Source: CAKMMH01 sp927798255 (GTDB lineage: Bacteria > Bdellovibrionota_C > UBA2361 > CAKMMH01). From it: 64,000 bases of DNA. Location of the stretch: assembly GCA_034180415.1 (NCBI GenBank), contig JAXFOK010000018.1, forward strand, positions 1-64,000, given 5' to 3'. A program made the translations under genes and the position numbers. The notes beneath the pieces were generated by a model. That model was not told the origin of the DNA and searched no databases. It saw nothing but the letters and a program-made list of their open reading frames with translations. Shown one piece after another: positions 26,841-36,276 of this stretch (position 1 is the stretch's first letter; every line of letters begins with the position of its first letter).

Positions 26841-27339
26841 ATTTATTTCATCCCTTTATATCAATATAAAAAATAAATTCTCATAAAAATCACACTTTTT
26901 TACCAGTAATTCTATTTAAAAAGATACTTAAGATAAATTAATTAAGAAAATTTATGACCTAAACATACTAAATGTATAAATTTATATTTCTCATATTTAT
27001 ATATAACTTATTTTTAATTTGAACTAAGCTATCAATTAGAAAAAGGCTCATATCATTAACTTTATCTTCTTTGTTATAAATAAAATTGCTGTATTTAAAA
27101 AGTACTCTAAATTAAAATTTAAATAAAAATAAACTTCTCTAAGGGTTTATACGTATTATATTCTCTGTCTTACATTATCTATAAATATATACTTATCTTT
27201 CTCATCTCTAAAATATTTTATATAAGACTTTAACTAAAACCCTTATGCTTATAACTTACTAATATTAGTATAGTTTAATTTTCAAATTATTAAAAGTTAG
27301 TATCTATAAATTTTTTAAAAGTTCCGATACTAATTACAA
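26841..27339. other. 500-bp AT-rich intergenic region between divergent genes
   Basis: I find no coding frame or RNA gene. It must contain the divergent promoters of the 26840 and 27340 genes. One weak inverted repeat, TAAGGGTTT (27140) and AAACCCTTA (27237), is visible. Otherwise nothing. Confidence 0.5.
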
Positions 27340-27876
27340 ATGGAAATTATACAATATACTAATTCAAACATATCGCAAGACAATTTACAAAATTTTTCTC
27401 AAAGTAATCAAGATGTTACATCTTTTGGCTTTGTTTCATATGACAAAGATACATACAAAGTCATTGGAGAATATTCTAATGAATTATACCTTTTTAGAGC
27501 AAAAAAACTCTGGAAAATGGTACTTCAAGATACTTTTTTATTAGAAGAAGTAACTGATTTTAAATTTCAAGTTAGAAAAAACTCAAAATTAAATGTTTTT
27601 ACATTATCTTGTACTTTTAAAAGTGCTTGCGGACGTTATGCTTTTTGGAGAATAAACAACAATCAAAATCCAGAAGTTACATATATCTTAGAAGCAGCGC
27701 ATCTTACACAAACTACAGATAATTATGAACAATTATTAAATAAAACACCAAATTTCATCGTTTCACACAACTCTGAAATCTTGTGTGATATAGAAGATAA
27801 AGCAAATAATATATCAGAAATTCTAAAAAAAATTGTTAAAAAAATATGCAAAACTAAAGATGAAGAGGAAGAATAG
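27340..27876 (+). CDS. Hypothetical protein (178 aa)
   Basis: This soluble protein has an Asn/Gln-rich N-terminus, then a beta-rich part (GFVSYDKDTYKVIGEYSNELYLFRAKKLW) and an Arg/Phe strand set (RKNSKLNVFTLSCTFKSACGRYAFWRI), ending in a Lys/Glu-rich helix. I recognise no family. There is no Shine-Dalgarno sequence, and GATACT ends 8 bases before the ATG, so a leaderless message is possible. Its stop is 2 bp from that of the convergent fabF. Confidence 0.6.
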   Translation: MEIIQYTNSNISQDNLQNFSQSNQDVTSFGFVSYDKDTYKVIGEYSNELYLFRAKKLWKMVLQDTFLLEEVTDFKFQVRKNSKLNVFTLSCTFKSACGRYAFWRINNNQNPEVTYILEAAHLTQTTDNYEQLLNKTPNFIVSHNSEILCDIEDKANNISEILKKIVKKICKTKDEEEE

Positions 27877-27878
27877 CC

Positions 27879-29126
27879 TTACATTTCTTCCTTTTTAAAC
27901 GCAATTGTTGCATTAGTCCCCCCAAATCCAAATGAATTTGAAAGCGCATAATTAATATTTCTTTCCTTATATTTATTTGGTGTATAATCTAAATCACACA
28001 TCGGATCTTGATTTTCATAATTAATCGTTGGAGGAATAATATTATTTTTAACTGCCAGTGCACAAAATAAAGCTTCCATAGCTCCTGCACCACCAAGAAG
28101 ATGACCTGTCATAGACTTTGTAGAGCTTACACTAAGTTTATATGCATGCTCCTTAAAAACTTCCTTTATAGCAACTGTTTCCATTTCGTCATTTGCGTGA
28201 GTAGAAGTTCCATGAGCATTTATATAATCGACTTTTTCTGGTGTAATTGTAGCGCCATCAAGAGCCATTTTCATAGAAGATACTGCACCTTCTCCATCTT
28301 TTAAAGGAGCTGTAATATGATAAGCATCACAAGAATAACCATATCCAACTATTTCTGCATAAATTTTAGCGCCTCTTTGCTTTGCCTTTTCATATTCCTC
28401 TAATACTAGAACTATTCCACCCTCTCCCATCACAAAACCATCTCTATCTCTATCAAATGGACGAGATGCCCTTTGAGGTTCATCATTTCTTGTAGATAAT
28501 GCTTTCATAGCCGCAAACCCCCCAACTGCACTTGGAGTTATTGTACTTTCAGCTCCACCTGTAAGAACGACATCATGTAATCCATCTCTTATCATTCTGT
28601 AACTTTCACCTATTGCATGTGTTGAAGAAGCACAAGCGCTAGTTATAACATAATTTATTCCCTTTAAGCCGTATTCAATTCCTAAATAGCCTGCAGCTAA
28701 ATTACTTATAAGAGCTGGTATTAAGAAAGGAGATATCTTTCTAGGCCCACCTTCTCTATATGCATCATAATATTTTTCTAAGATGGGAAGCCCTCCCATA
28801 CCAACACCTAAGATGCATCCCATGCGCTCTTTATCATAAAAGCCATCTTGCATAAGTCCAGAATCGACCCATGCCTGTTTTCCAGCTGCTATCGCATATT
28901 GGGTAAAAAAATCAACTTTTTTTACTTGTTTAACTTCCATATAATCCTGAGGAACAAAATCTTTAACAACTCCTGCAATTTTTACTGAAAAATCTTGTGT
29001 ATCAAATTGAGTTATACGATCAACACCTGAAACACCTTTTAGAGCATTCTCCCAAGTATCATTAACATTATTTCCTAAAGGACAAATACAACCTAAACCT
29101 GTTATAGCGACTCTTCTTTTTGACAT
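27879..29126 (-). CDS. fabF: Beta-ketoacyl-ACP synthase II
   Basis: At 415 residues the length is that of FabF. The active-site Cys is at about residue 165 (TSACASSTHAIG), with the two catalytic His in NAHGTSTHANDEME and SMTGHLLGGAGAME. The C-terminal gate NSFGFGGTNATI is intact. It elongates acyl-ACP in type II fatty acid synthesis. AAGGAGG precedes the ATG. It follows gyrB by 24 bp on the same strand, an uncommon pairing. No other fab gene or acpP is nearby. Confidence 0.95.
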   Translation of the reverse strand: MSKRRVAITGLGCICPLGNNVNDTWENALKGVSGVDRITQFDTQDFSVKIAGVVKDFVPQDYMEVKQVKKVDFFTQYAIAAGKQAWVDSGLMQDGFYDKERMGCILGVGMGGLPILEKYYDAYREGGPRKISPFLIPALISNLAAGYLGIEYGLKGINYVITSACASSTHAIGESYRMIRDGLHDVVLTGGAESTITPSAVGGFAAMKALSTRNDEPQRASRPFDRDRDGFVMGEGGIVLVLEEYEKAKQRGAKIYAEIVGYGYSCDAYHITAPLKDGEGAVSSMKMALDGATITPEKVDYINAHGTSTHANDEMETVAIKEVFKEHAYKLSVSSTKSMTGHLLGGAGAMEALFCALAVKNNIIPPTINYENQDPMCDLDYTPNKYKERNINYALSNSFGFGGTNATIAFKKEEM

Positions 29127-29150
29127 ATAAAAACTCCTCCTTAAATTTTA

Positions 29151-31616
29151 TTAAATATCAAGATTTCTTACATTTAAAGCATTATCTTCAATAAATTTTC
29201 TCCTTGGCTCTACCTCATCTCCCATAAGAACAGTAAAGATCTCATCTGCCCTTATTGCATCTTCAACGCGTACTTGTAAAAGCATTCTTTTTTGTGGATC
29301 CATTGTGGTTTCCCAAAGTTGCTCTGGGTTCATTTCTCCAAGCCCTTTGTATCTAGTAATTGTGAAACCTTTTTTACCATTTGCATCTATTTTTTCTGCT
29401 AAATGCCAAACATCTTCAGCACTATCTTTTGAAGAACTATCTTCTGTGTTTATGATTGTATAAGGAGCCTTTCCAATTTTTGAAACTTCATTCATTAATT
29501 CTTTTAATTTTTGAAAATCTGCACGTTGTAAAAGCTCATGATTAATAACAGAAACTTTTCTTAATCCATCAACTCTTGTTGTGACTTTTATTGCAAACTC
29601 AACATCATCTTGAGTTTTATTTTCAATAATTTCGACATCAAATTGTGAAGAAATTTTCTTTGCTAAATTTTCTTTTAGCTTCATAACTTGTTTTTCTAAA
29701 AGCTCTTTATCTCTAAATATTACAGAATCAGTGTTATCACAGCTTAAGAATGCAAGCAAAACCCTCTTATCATATCTTTCAACTGTAAATTCATACAAAA
29801 CTTTCTCTGCTCTTTCAAGATTTAAGATAATATTACTTAAATTACCGCCTTCAGTCTTAATATTATCACTAGATACGACATCTATTCCCTTTGTTCCATT
29901 ATTGATAACAAAATCTGCAAGCTCATTATCATCTTTTAAATATTTTTCAAATTTTGCTTTTTTAACTTTGTATAAAGGAGGTTGTGCGATATATAAGTGC
30001 CCTCTTGCCACGACTTCATACATTTGTCTATAAAAGAATGTTAACAATAAAGTTCTAATATGACTTCCATCGACATCGGCATCGGCCATAATAATAATTT
30101 TATGATATCTTAATTTATTTATATCAAAATTATCAGACCCTATTCCTGTACCAAAAGCTGTTATCATAACTTTGATTTCATCAGATGATAACATTCTATC
30201 TAGTCTTGCTTTTTCAACATTTAAAATTTTACCTCTTAAGGGAAGTATTGCTTGAAATTTTCTTTCTCTTCCTTGCTTTGCAGAACCCCCTGCAGAAAGT
30301 CCCTCTACTAAAAACACTTCTGTAAGCTCTGGATTATCTTCTTGGCAATCTGCGAGCTTTCCAGGAAGAGACGCAGAGTCAAGAGCACCTTTTCTTCTTA
30401 CAAGCTCTCTTGCTTTTCTTGCGGCTTCTCTTGCTCTTGAGGCATCGAGAGATTTGCTTATAATAAGTTTTCCAACATTTGGATTTTCTTCTAAAAATGC
30501 GGTTAATTTGCTATTTACCACACCTTCTACAAATCCTTTAACTTCACTATTTCCAAGCTTTGTTTTAGTTTGCCCTTCAAATTGAGGTTCTGGAATCTTT
30601 ACGCTTATTACAACAGTAAGCCCCTCTCTTGCATCATCTCCTTGTAAAACTTCTTTCTCATTTTTAAGAAGATTATTTTTTTGCCCATATGTATTTAAAG
30701 TTTTTGTAAGAGCAGATTTAAAGCCAATTAAATGTGTTCCACCTTCAGTAGTATTAATATTATTTACATATGTGAAAACATTTTCTTGATATTCTTGATT
30801 ATACTGCATTGCAACTTCTAAAAGCATATCATCTTTTTGCTCTTGGAAATAAATTATCTGAGGAAAAAGAGGGTTCTTAGATTTATTTACATGCTCTACA
30901 AAGCTTCTAATTCCACCTTCATAATGGAACACCTCATGTTTATCAGTTCTTTTATCATGAACTGTTATTGAAAGCCCGGCATTTAAGTATGCAAGCTCTC
31001 TTATTCTATTTGCTAATATATCATAACTAAATGAAGTAGTTTCTTTGAAAATACTATGATCTGGATAAAAAGTAACTTTCGTTCCTGTTCCTTCTGCGTC
31101 CCCTATTTCTTTTAATCTATCAACGGCAACACCACGCTTAAATTCCATAAAATAGAGCTTTCCGTTTTGCTTAACTTCAACCTTTAAATAATCTGAAAGT
31201 GCATTTACAACAGACACCCCCACCCCGTGAAGTCCGCCAGAAACTTTATAAACGTCTTTTTCAAATTTTCCGCCGGCGTGAAGTTTTGTCATTACAACCT
31301 CTACACCGCTTACCCCTTCTGTTGGGTGAATTCCGGTAGGAATACCTCTTCCATTATCTTCAACAGTTACCGAACCATCTAAATTTAAAGTTACGATTAT
31401 TTTATCGCAATATCCTGCAAGTGATTCATCAATTGAATTATCTAAAACTTCATATACTAAGTGATGATACCCTCTATCAAAAGTATCACCAATATACATA
31501 CCAGGTCTTTTTCTTACTGCCTCTAATCCTTCTAATACTTTAATTTGGCTTGAACTATAAGGATTTTTAATAACATTTTCTTCATGAGACATACTAGACT
31601 CTATAACATCATTCAT
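29151..31616 (-). CDS. gyrB: DNA gyrase subunit B
   Basis: The protein has 821 residues. The GHKL ATPase part shows VRKRPGMYIGDT, DNSIDESLAGY, VEDNGRGIP and GGLHGVGVSVVNAL. The TOPRIM part has EVFLVEGLSAGGSAKQGR and ADADVDGSHIRTLLL. The C-terminus includes RYKGLGEMNPEQLWETTMDP. The extra segment of about 170 residues between the TOPRIM halves is as in long proteobacterial-type GyrB (about 800 residues) and separates it from the 642-residue ParE at 36 kb. AGGAG precedes the ATG. Confidence 0.93.
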   Translation of the reverse strand: MNDVIESSMSHEENVIKNPYSSSQIKVLEGLEAVRKRPGMYIGDTFDRGYHHLVYEVLDNSIDESLAGYCDKIIVTLNLDGSVTVEDNGRGIPTGIHPTEGVSGVEVVMTKLHAGGKFEKDVYKVSGGLHGVGVSVVNALSDYLKVEVKQNGKLYFMEFKRGVAVDRLKEIGDAEGTGTKVTFYPDHSIFKETTSFSYDILANRIRELAYLNAGLSITVHDKRTDKHEVFHYEGGIRSFVEHVNKSKNPLFPQIIYFQEQKDDMLLEVAMQYNQEYQENVFTYVNNINTTEGGTHLIGFKSALTKTLNTYGQKNNLLKNEKEVLQGDDAREGLTVVISVKIPEPQFEGQTKTKLGNSEVKGFVEGVVNSKLTAFLEENPNVGKLIISKSLDASRAREAARKARELVRRKGALDSASLPGKLADCQEDNPELTEVFLVEGLSAGGSAKQGRERKFQAILPLRGKILNVEKARLDRMLSSDEIKVMITAFGTGIGSDNFDINKLRYHKIIIMADADVDGSHIRTLLLTFFYRQMYEVVARGHLYIAQPPLYKVKKAKFEKYLKDDNELADFVINNGTKGIDVVSSDNIKTEGGNLSNIILNLERAEKVLYEFTVERYDKRVLLAFLSCDNTDSVIFRDKELLEKQVMKLKENLAKKISSQFDVEIIENKTQDDVEFAIKVTTRVDGLRKVSVINHELLQRADFQKLKELMNEVSKIGKAPYTIINTEDSSSKDSAEDVWHLAEKIDANGKKGFTITRYKGLGEMNPEQLWETTMDPQKRMLLQVRVEDAIRADEIFTVLMGDEVEPRRKFIEDNALNVRNLDI

Positions 31617-31784
31617 AAAAATAAACTCCTAACGCACGCGATATAAATAGTATTAAAATCATTTCAAATTACCTAAAAAATCGCAAAAATTTTTTAAAAA
31701 TTTTTAAGATAAAATACTAGGATAGTTTACAATATTTACCAAAATTTAGCAAAGGAAGAATCCATTTTAAATGCATAAAAATTC

Positions 31785-31812
31785 TTGATTTTAAAGGCTT
31801 TATAAATATAAT
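31785..31812 (+). promoter_or_regulatory. Promoter for the GT-C gene, leaderless type
   Basis: TTGATT (31785-31790), a 16-bp spacer and TATAAT (31807-31812) lie 7 bp before the ATG at 31820. The transcript would start at or next to the start codon. No ribosome binding site is present. Confidence 0.65.
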
Positions 31813-31819
31813 AAACCCC

Positions 31820-33313
31820 ATGTCTAAAGAGCGTAAATTTTCTATATTTTGCATTGTTATTTTAGCTGTTTTTTTTGCTTATTCTGTCTTTATTTCGCTT
31901 AACAGGCTTATTGCAAGAGATGAAGGATTTTACATAATAGCAAGTGAACTTTTATTAAAAGGCAAAACACTGTACAAAGATTTTTTCTTTCCTCAAATGC
32001 CATTTACTGCGTTATTTTATAGTCTTTGCTTTAAAATTTTTGGAATTTCTTGGGGCGTAGCAAGATTAGCCTCAGGATTAATGTATTTTTTAACTGGAAG
32101 CTTTCTATTTTTATATATAAGGAAAAATTATAATTTTGGACTCGCTCTTTTTTCTTTGATTTTTTTTGCTCTTCACCCAATGGGATTTGCCTGGCAAAGC
32201 GTCATTAAGAGTTACACATTTGTAAATTTTTTTCTTATTATTGTTTTTATTTTAATAAATTCTTATTTAAGTAAAAATAAAGATAACAAGAATGTTATAT
32301 TTTTTATTGGTATTATTTATGGGCTTCTTGGATTAACTAGACTTCATTTTCTATCTTTACTTCCCTTAATTTTATTTCATATATACATAAAACAAGGAAA
32401 AATTAATTTTAAAGATCTATTATTTTTTATTATTGGAAGCGTTATATCATTAAGTCCTTCTGTTTATTATTTTGTTTTATCTCCTAATGATTTTATTTTT
32501 AATAATCTTGGCTATCATCTAGTAAGAAGCCAAACTCCGCTTGAAGCGGAATTTCTCACCAAGCTTCAATCATTAAGTAAACTTTTAGGCTTATTACTTT
32601 CTCAGCAAGTTTTTAAAACACAAATGTTTATAACATATTTTATTCCTATTCTTTTTGGAATTTGTTATTTTTTTGTTTTGCTAGTAAAGAAAAATATTTA
32701 TTTTCCTATTCTTTATACACTTTGGATATTAATTTTAAACTTAATTCCTACTCCAACATATTTACAATATCATTCTTGCGTTATTATTTTCATTATTATT
32801 TTAAGTGTGGATTTTATCAAATTACAAAATAATAATATTATTAAATTTTTTATTTTATCGGCATTTATACTTATTAATTTATTTTATTACAAAGAATCTT
32901 TGAAATCTTATACGATAACAGGTCATAACGTAATTGGTATAACCGGACAGAATCCTGAAATTTGGAATATTCATTTGATAGAAAAAATTAACGAACATGT
33001 AAACAAAATTGAAACTAATAAATATTTAGTTGCGATATGGCCTGGACATGCACTTAACACAAGGCATAAGTTTTTACCTGGCACAGAAAATCCATTTCTT
33101 GTAAAAGTCCCAGAAGATATTTCAGAAAAATATGGCTTTACTAAAAAAGCGGATATTTTGGATGCTATATCTAATAAAAAAGTTGGAATTGTCGTTTATA
33201 AAGATGGTGATACAATTAACAAGAAAGAGTTAAAAAATTTTTTAATTAAAAATAAGTTTTTATTACGTTCAAGAGTAGGAAGTGTCTTTATTTGGAGTAG
33301 GTATGATGATTAG
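31820..33313 (+). CDS. GT-C family (GT39/ArnT-like) membrane glycosyltransferase
   Basis: The 497-residue protein has about ten membrane spans. The first periplasmic loop carries ARDEGFYIIASELL, the acidic catalytic motif of GT-C enzymes that use polyprenyl-phosphate sugars. FPQMPFTALFYSLCFKIFG follows as usual in the family. The C-terminal 120 residues are soluble. It would transfer a sugar to lipid A, protein or glycan at the outer face of the inner membrane. The target is unknown. It overlaps the next gene by about 11 bp, so they are coupled. Confidence 0.78.
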   Translation: MSKERKFSIFCIVILAVFFAYSVFISLNRLIARDEGFYIIASELLLKGKTLYKDFFFPQMPFTALFYSLCFKIFGISWGVARLASGLMYFLTGSFLFLYIRKNYNFGLALFSLIFFALHPMGFAWQSVIKSYTFVNFFLIIVFILINSYLSKNKDNKNVIFFIGIIYGLLGLTRLHFLSLLPLILFHIYIKQGKINFKDLLFFIIGSVISLSPSVYYFVLSPNDFIFNNLGYHLVRSQTPLEAEFLTKLQSLSKLLGLLLSQQVFKTQMFITYFIPILFGICYFFVLLVKKNIYFPILYTLWILILNLIPTPTYLQYHSCVIIFIIILSVDFIKLQNNNIIKFFILSAFILINLFYYKESLKSYTITGHNVIGITGQNPEIWNIHLIEKINEHVNKIETNKYLVAIWPGHALNTRHKFLPGTENPFLVKVPEDISEKYGFTKKADILDAISNKKVGIVVYKDGDTINKKELKNFLIKNKFLLRSRVGSVFIWSRYDD

Positions 33314-33941
33314 ATTTTTTGTTTTATTATTGTTTTTATGTGTTTCAAATGTTTTTGCAGGACCACTTAACGATATTAACAATCAGATTATCAACAACAC
33401 CTTAAACAAACCTATCGATTCACCTGCTTGGTTTAAGGATAATCCGAATTTAAAAATTTTATTTTTAGAAAAAAATGGTTCGAAAGCTTTATTCTCTTGG
33501 GTTGGAGAAGGAGATGGTGATTTTTTTAGACAAGATAGCTTTTATTCAGAGAAAATTAAATTTAAAGATCCCTTTATTGTATATAGTGCAGACTATGTTA
33601 ATAAAGAAAGGGAACTGTTAAAAATCAGCATTTATGTTCCTCACCCCATGATTGCAAGCACAGTAGAATTAGGATTAAACGACAAGATAAACGAATTTTT
33701 TCCTCCTCAAATTAAAACTTTTTTTGAAAAAAAAGTTAATTTAAAGGATGTCGAAGGAAAATTATATTTGCACAAAAGTAATGCTTGTTCCATCGTATTA
33801 AACTTTCCATCAAATGCTGTATTAAGAACATACAAAAAAGATTGTAAAAATAGTGATGAGCTTGTAAAGTTTACAGAAGGTTTTGATTTAACTAGACTTA
33901 AAATTAAGCTAACAAAACCTAAGAAAGACTCTAATCTTTAA
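33303..33941 (+). CDS. Exported protein, unknown, coupled to the GT-C gene
   Basis: The protein has about 212 residues and a clear signal peptide (IRFFVLLLFLCVSNVFAG). The frame opens at 33282, but GGAG stands just before the ATG pair at 33303/33306, and the signal peptide begins there. The mature part is beta-rich with a Cys near position 157 and another near 176 (NACSIVLNFP, KKDCKNSDEL), possibly a disulfide. No family recognised. The overlap with the glycosyltransferase gene suggests a joint envelope role. Confidence 0.65.
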   Translation: MMIRFFVLLLFLCVSNVFAGPLNDINNQIINNTLNKPIDSPAWFKDNPNLKILFLEKNGSKALFSWVGEGDGDFFRQDSFYSEKIKFKDPFIVYSADYVNKERELLKISIYVPHPMIASTVELGLNDKINEFFPPQIKTFFEKKVNLKDVEGKLYLHKSNACSIVLNFPSNAVLRTYKKDCKNSDELVKFTEGFDLTRLKIKLTKPKKDSNL

Positions 33942-34070
33942 GAAATATTTATAATTTACTTAAATTATTAAATATTTTACATTTACTACTACTTGCAAAA
34001 GGATTAAGCATTTGTTAAACTAAGGAACTCATAAGATTTAATTTTTTTATATTTAAGAGGTCAATTTAAT

Positions 34071-34340
34071 ATGCCAAATCATAAATCAGCTGAAAAGCGT
34101 TTAAGACAAAATTTAAAGAAAAGAATTCGTAATAGATTAGTAAAATCTGCTTGCAGAACTGCTGTTAAAAAAGTTAACAAAGCAATTGAAGAAAATGATA
34201 TTGAAAGAGCAAGAGAGTATTTTTTAATTGCAGAAAAGAAATTAGCAAGTGCTGCTACTAAAGGTATTTATCATAAGAAAAATGCTTCAAGAAGAATTAG
34301 TAGATTAGCTTTAAAATTAAATAATATTCAAGCTAAGTAA
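34071..34340 (+). CDS. rpsT: 30S ribosomal protein S20
   Basis: This 89-residue, very basic protein begins MPNHKSAEKRLRQN, the S20 N-terminus. KGIYHKKNASRRISRL is the C-terminal S20 signature. It binds 16S rRNA early in small-subunit assembly. AAGAGGT lies upstream of the ATG. It stands alone, as rpsT usually does. Confidence 0.95.
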   Translation: MPNHKSAEKRLRQNLKKRIRNRLVKSACRTAVKKVNKAIEENDIERAREYFLIAEKKLASAATKGIYHKKNASRRISRLALKLNNIQAK

Positions 34341-34420
34341 TTTTTATATTTATTATTATTTCTTGTGTGTGTCACATATATAATGACATGTTTAGTGACG
34401 CATGTAAGAGATAAGAGCTA

Positions 34421-34462
34421 AAAAAAAGGGTAGCTAATTGTTTTATTAGCTACCCTTTTTAG
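34421..34462. terminator. Bidirectional intrinsic terminator between rpsT and the glycine-zipper gene
   Basis: AAAAAGGGTAGCTAAT pairs perfectly with ATTAGCTACCCTTTTT around a TGTTTT loop. The A-run and T-run allow termination on both strands. It sits 17 bp from the 3' end of the minus-strand gene. Confidence 0.9.
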
Positions 34463-34478
34463 TTTTTATTTTAAATTA

Positions 34479-35114
34479 TTAGTTATAATAATGATATGAG
34501 TTATTATAATCTTGCTCTTCAAGTATATTGTCAGCTAATTTATTTCCTAACCAATCACCTATTTCATAACACAAAGCACCAGCTCCCATACCAACAGTTG
34601 TTGCAAGTGGTGCACCTATACCTGTAGAAGCTGTAAATAGCCCTGCTCCAGCTCCACAAGCAACGCTTAACCCATTACTAGTTGCAGAAACTAACGCATC
34701 TCTTTTAGTTCCGCCTTCTTCCCATGTCCAAGGATTTACACCATTTTGAACATTGTTATCATATGAATTTTTTGTATCTCTATAAATGTTAAAAAATGTC
34801 AATGCTCCACCAAGTTTTCTAAAAACATCTGATGTGAATTTTGATACATTTTTACTCACGCCATCTCTTATATTACCCCATAAACGGTTTCCGCGTTCAG
34901 TCACCCCACCAAGAATTGAACCATCAAATAGTTTTGAAAAAAATCCTTTGCTTGATGTATCTGTGTTAGGTGCTGCATATGCCCCACCGTTTACATTGGC
35001 ATTATTAAGGATATTACCATAATTCATATAGCCTGTATTACCAGTACCTAAATTACCGGTATATGTATAATTATTATAGTTATTATAATTATAATTTCCG
35101 TTGATTGTATTCAT
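34479..35114 (-). CDS. Secreted-type protein with glycine-zipper hydrophobic segment
   Basis: In this 211-residue protein the first 45 residues are low-complexity Asn/Tyr/Gly (NGNYNYNNYNNYTYTG). A Lys/Phe-rich middle leads to a hydrophobic Gly/Ala hairpin (VACGAGAGLFTASTGIGAPLATTVGMGAGALCYEIGDWLGNKL) of the kind found in pore-forming or membrane-inserting effectors and some bacteriocins. The C-terminus is again Asn/Tyr-rich. There is no signal peptide. GAGGAG precedes the ATG. A membrane-active role is inference from the zipper alone. Confidence 0.6.
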   Translation of the reverse strand: MNTINGNYNYNNYNNYTYTGNLGTGNTGYMNYGNILNNANVNGGAYAAPNTDTSSKGFFSKLFDGSILGGVTERGNRLWGNIRDGVSKNVSKFTSDVFRKLGGALTFFNIYRDTKNSYDNNVQNGVNPWTWEEGGTKRDALVSATSNGLSVACGAGAGLFTASTGIGAPLATTVGMGAGALCYEIGDWLGNKLADNILEEQDYNNSYHYYN

Positions 35115-35271
35115 ATTATAGTCTCCTCTAATTAAAAAACTTTTTAAAAAGTTTTCCTATAAATGAAAATCGAAAATTATGTGTTAAAATGTGCTTTAAA
35201 ATAATATTTTAATATTAGTATTATTAATGTATTATAAAAAAGATATTTTTAGTTAAGAGAAAAATATATTC

Positions 35272-35828
35272 ATGAATAACAATTATTTTATAATACATGG
35301 AAGTTTTGGAAGCCCATTTAGCAATTGGTTTCCATGGCTTAGGGAAGAAAATAGAGGTTAAAGGGTTTGATGTATATACGCCAGATTTTCCTAAAGGCGT
35401 TGGATTTCCAAATTATAATAATTGGTCTAACTTCCTAAAATCTTATTTAATGAGTGGAGTATTAAATATAAATTCTATAATATTTGCTCATTCGATAACA
35501 CCTGTATTCATTTGTAAATTTCTAATAGAAAAATCAAATTAAAGTTAAAAGATTAGTTTTTGTGTATGGTTTTAATAATTACCTAGGCATAAATGAAGAG
35601 TATTATGCTGTTAATAAAAGTATGTTTTTTGATAATTTGCGTGATGTAAAAAAGTATTGTAATGACATTGTTTGTTTTTATACAGATAACGATCCTTATG
35701 TAAAATTTGAAACAGAAAAAGAATTTACAGATACAATCGGTGCAAAACAAATTCTTATACCTAATGGTGGCCATTTAAATTCAGAAAGTGGTTTTAGTGA
35801 ATTTAAAGAATTATTAGAATATATGTAG
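35272..35828 (+). pseudogene. Broken RBBP9/YdeN-type alpha/beta hydrolase
   Basis: Three frames together spell one small serine hydrolase. FIIHGSFGSPFSNWFPWL starts at 35272 and stops after 29 codons. VKGFDVYTPDFPKG to IFAHSITPVF continues in the second frame. VKRLVFVYGFNNY to FYTDNDPYV and PNGGHLN follows in the third. Frameshifts lie near 35340 and 35530. The nucleophile region AHS, acid D and His are still readable. The family normally has about 180-190 residues, which fits the whole stretch. Confidence 0.75.
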
Positions 35829-35969
35829 AAAAATAAATATAGTAATTTTAATTCGTTAAAAATTTCCTTGAAATAAATTTTACTAAGAGAATTTTCTATG
35901 TTATAAAAAAGATAGCGGTTTTCAAATGATAACCAATTCATTGTTCAAAGGTTTTTTTCGGAGAAATAT

Positions 35970-36197
35970 GTGATGAAATACCTTTTTTATGTTTTTATAC
36001 CCTCTATAATTCTCGGGGCACTAATTAAATTTATTATGCCCACAGAACAACAAGAACCAGCAGAAATAGTAATGGATTTCCTTGGTTACGATGGGTTTTC
36101 ATTTGATAAAATTTTTAAACAATCCATCTGTTTTGCCGTATTCATTATACTCAACATTCTCTACTTCAAGGATTGGATATCGGAAAACAAACAGTAA
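35970..36197 (+). CDS. Small two-span membrane protein, higher GC
   Basis: The 75-residue protein has hydrophobic segments LFYVFIPSIILGALIKFIM and ICFAVFIILNILYF, separated by an acidic loop. GGAG stands upstream of both the GTG at 35970 and the ATG at 35973. G+C is about 38 %, above the surroundings, and it has its own terminator. No family recognised. Confidence 0.55.
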   Translation: MMKYLFYVFIPSIILGALIKFIMPTEQQEPAEIVMDFLGYDGFSFDKIFKQSICFAVFIILNILYFKDWISENKQ

Positions 36198-36218
36198 AGA
36201 AAAACGCTCACGAAAAAA

Positions 36219-36258
36219 GAGGTCTAGGATATTTTATTTTAGACCTCTTTTTCTTTTT
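36219..36258. terminator. Intrinsic terminator between the small membrane protein and parE
   Basis: GAGGTCTA pairs with TAGACCTC around a 13-base loop, followed by TTTTTCTTTTT. An A-run on the other side lets it serve the converging parE gene too. Confidence 0.85.
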
Positions 36259-36276
36259 AATCTTACGATAAATTTC

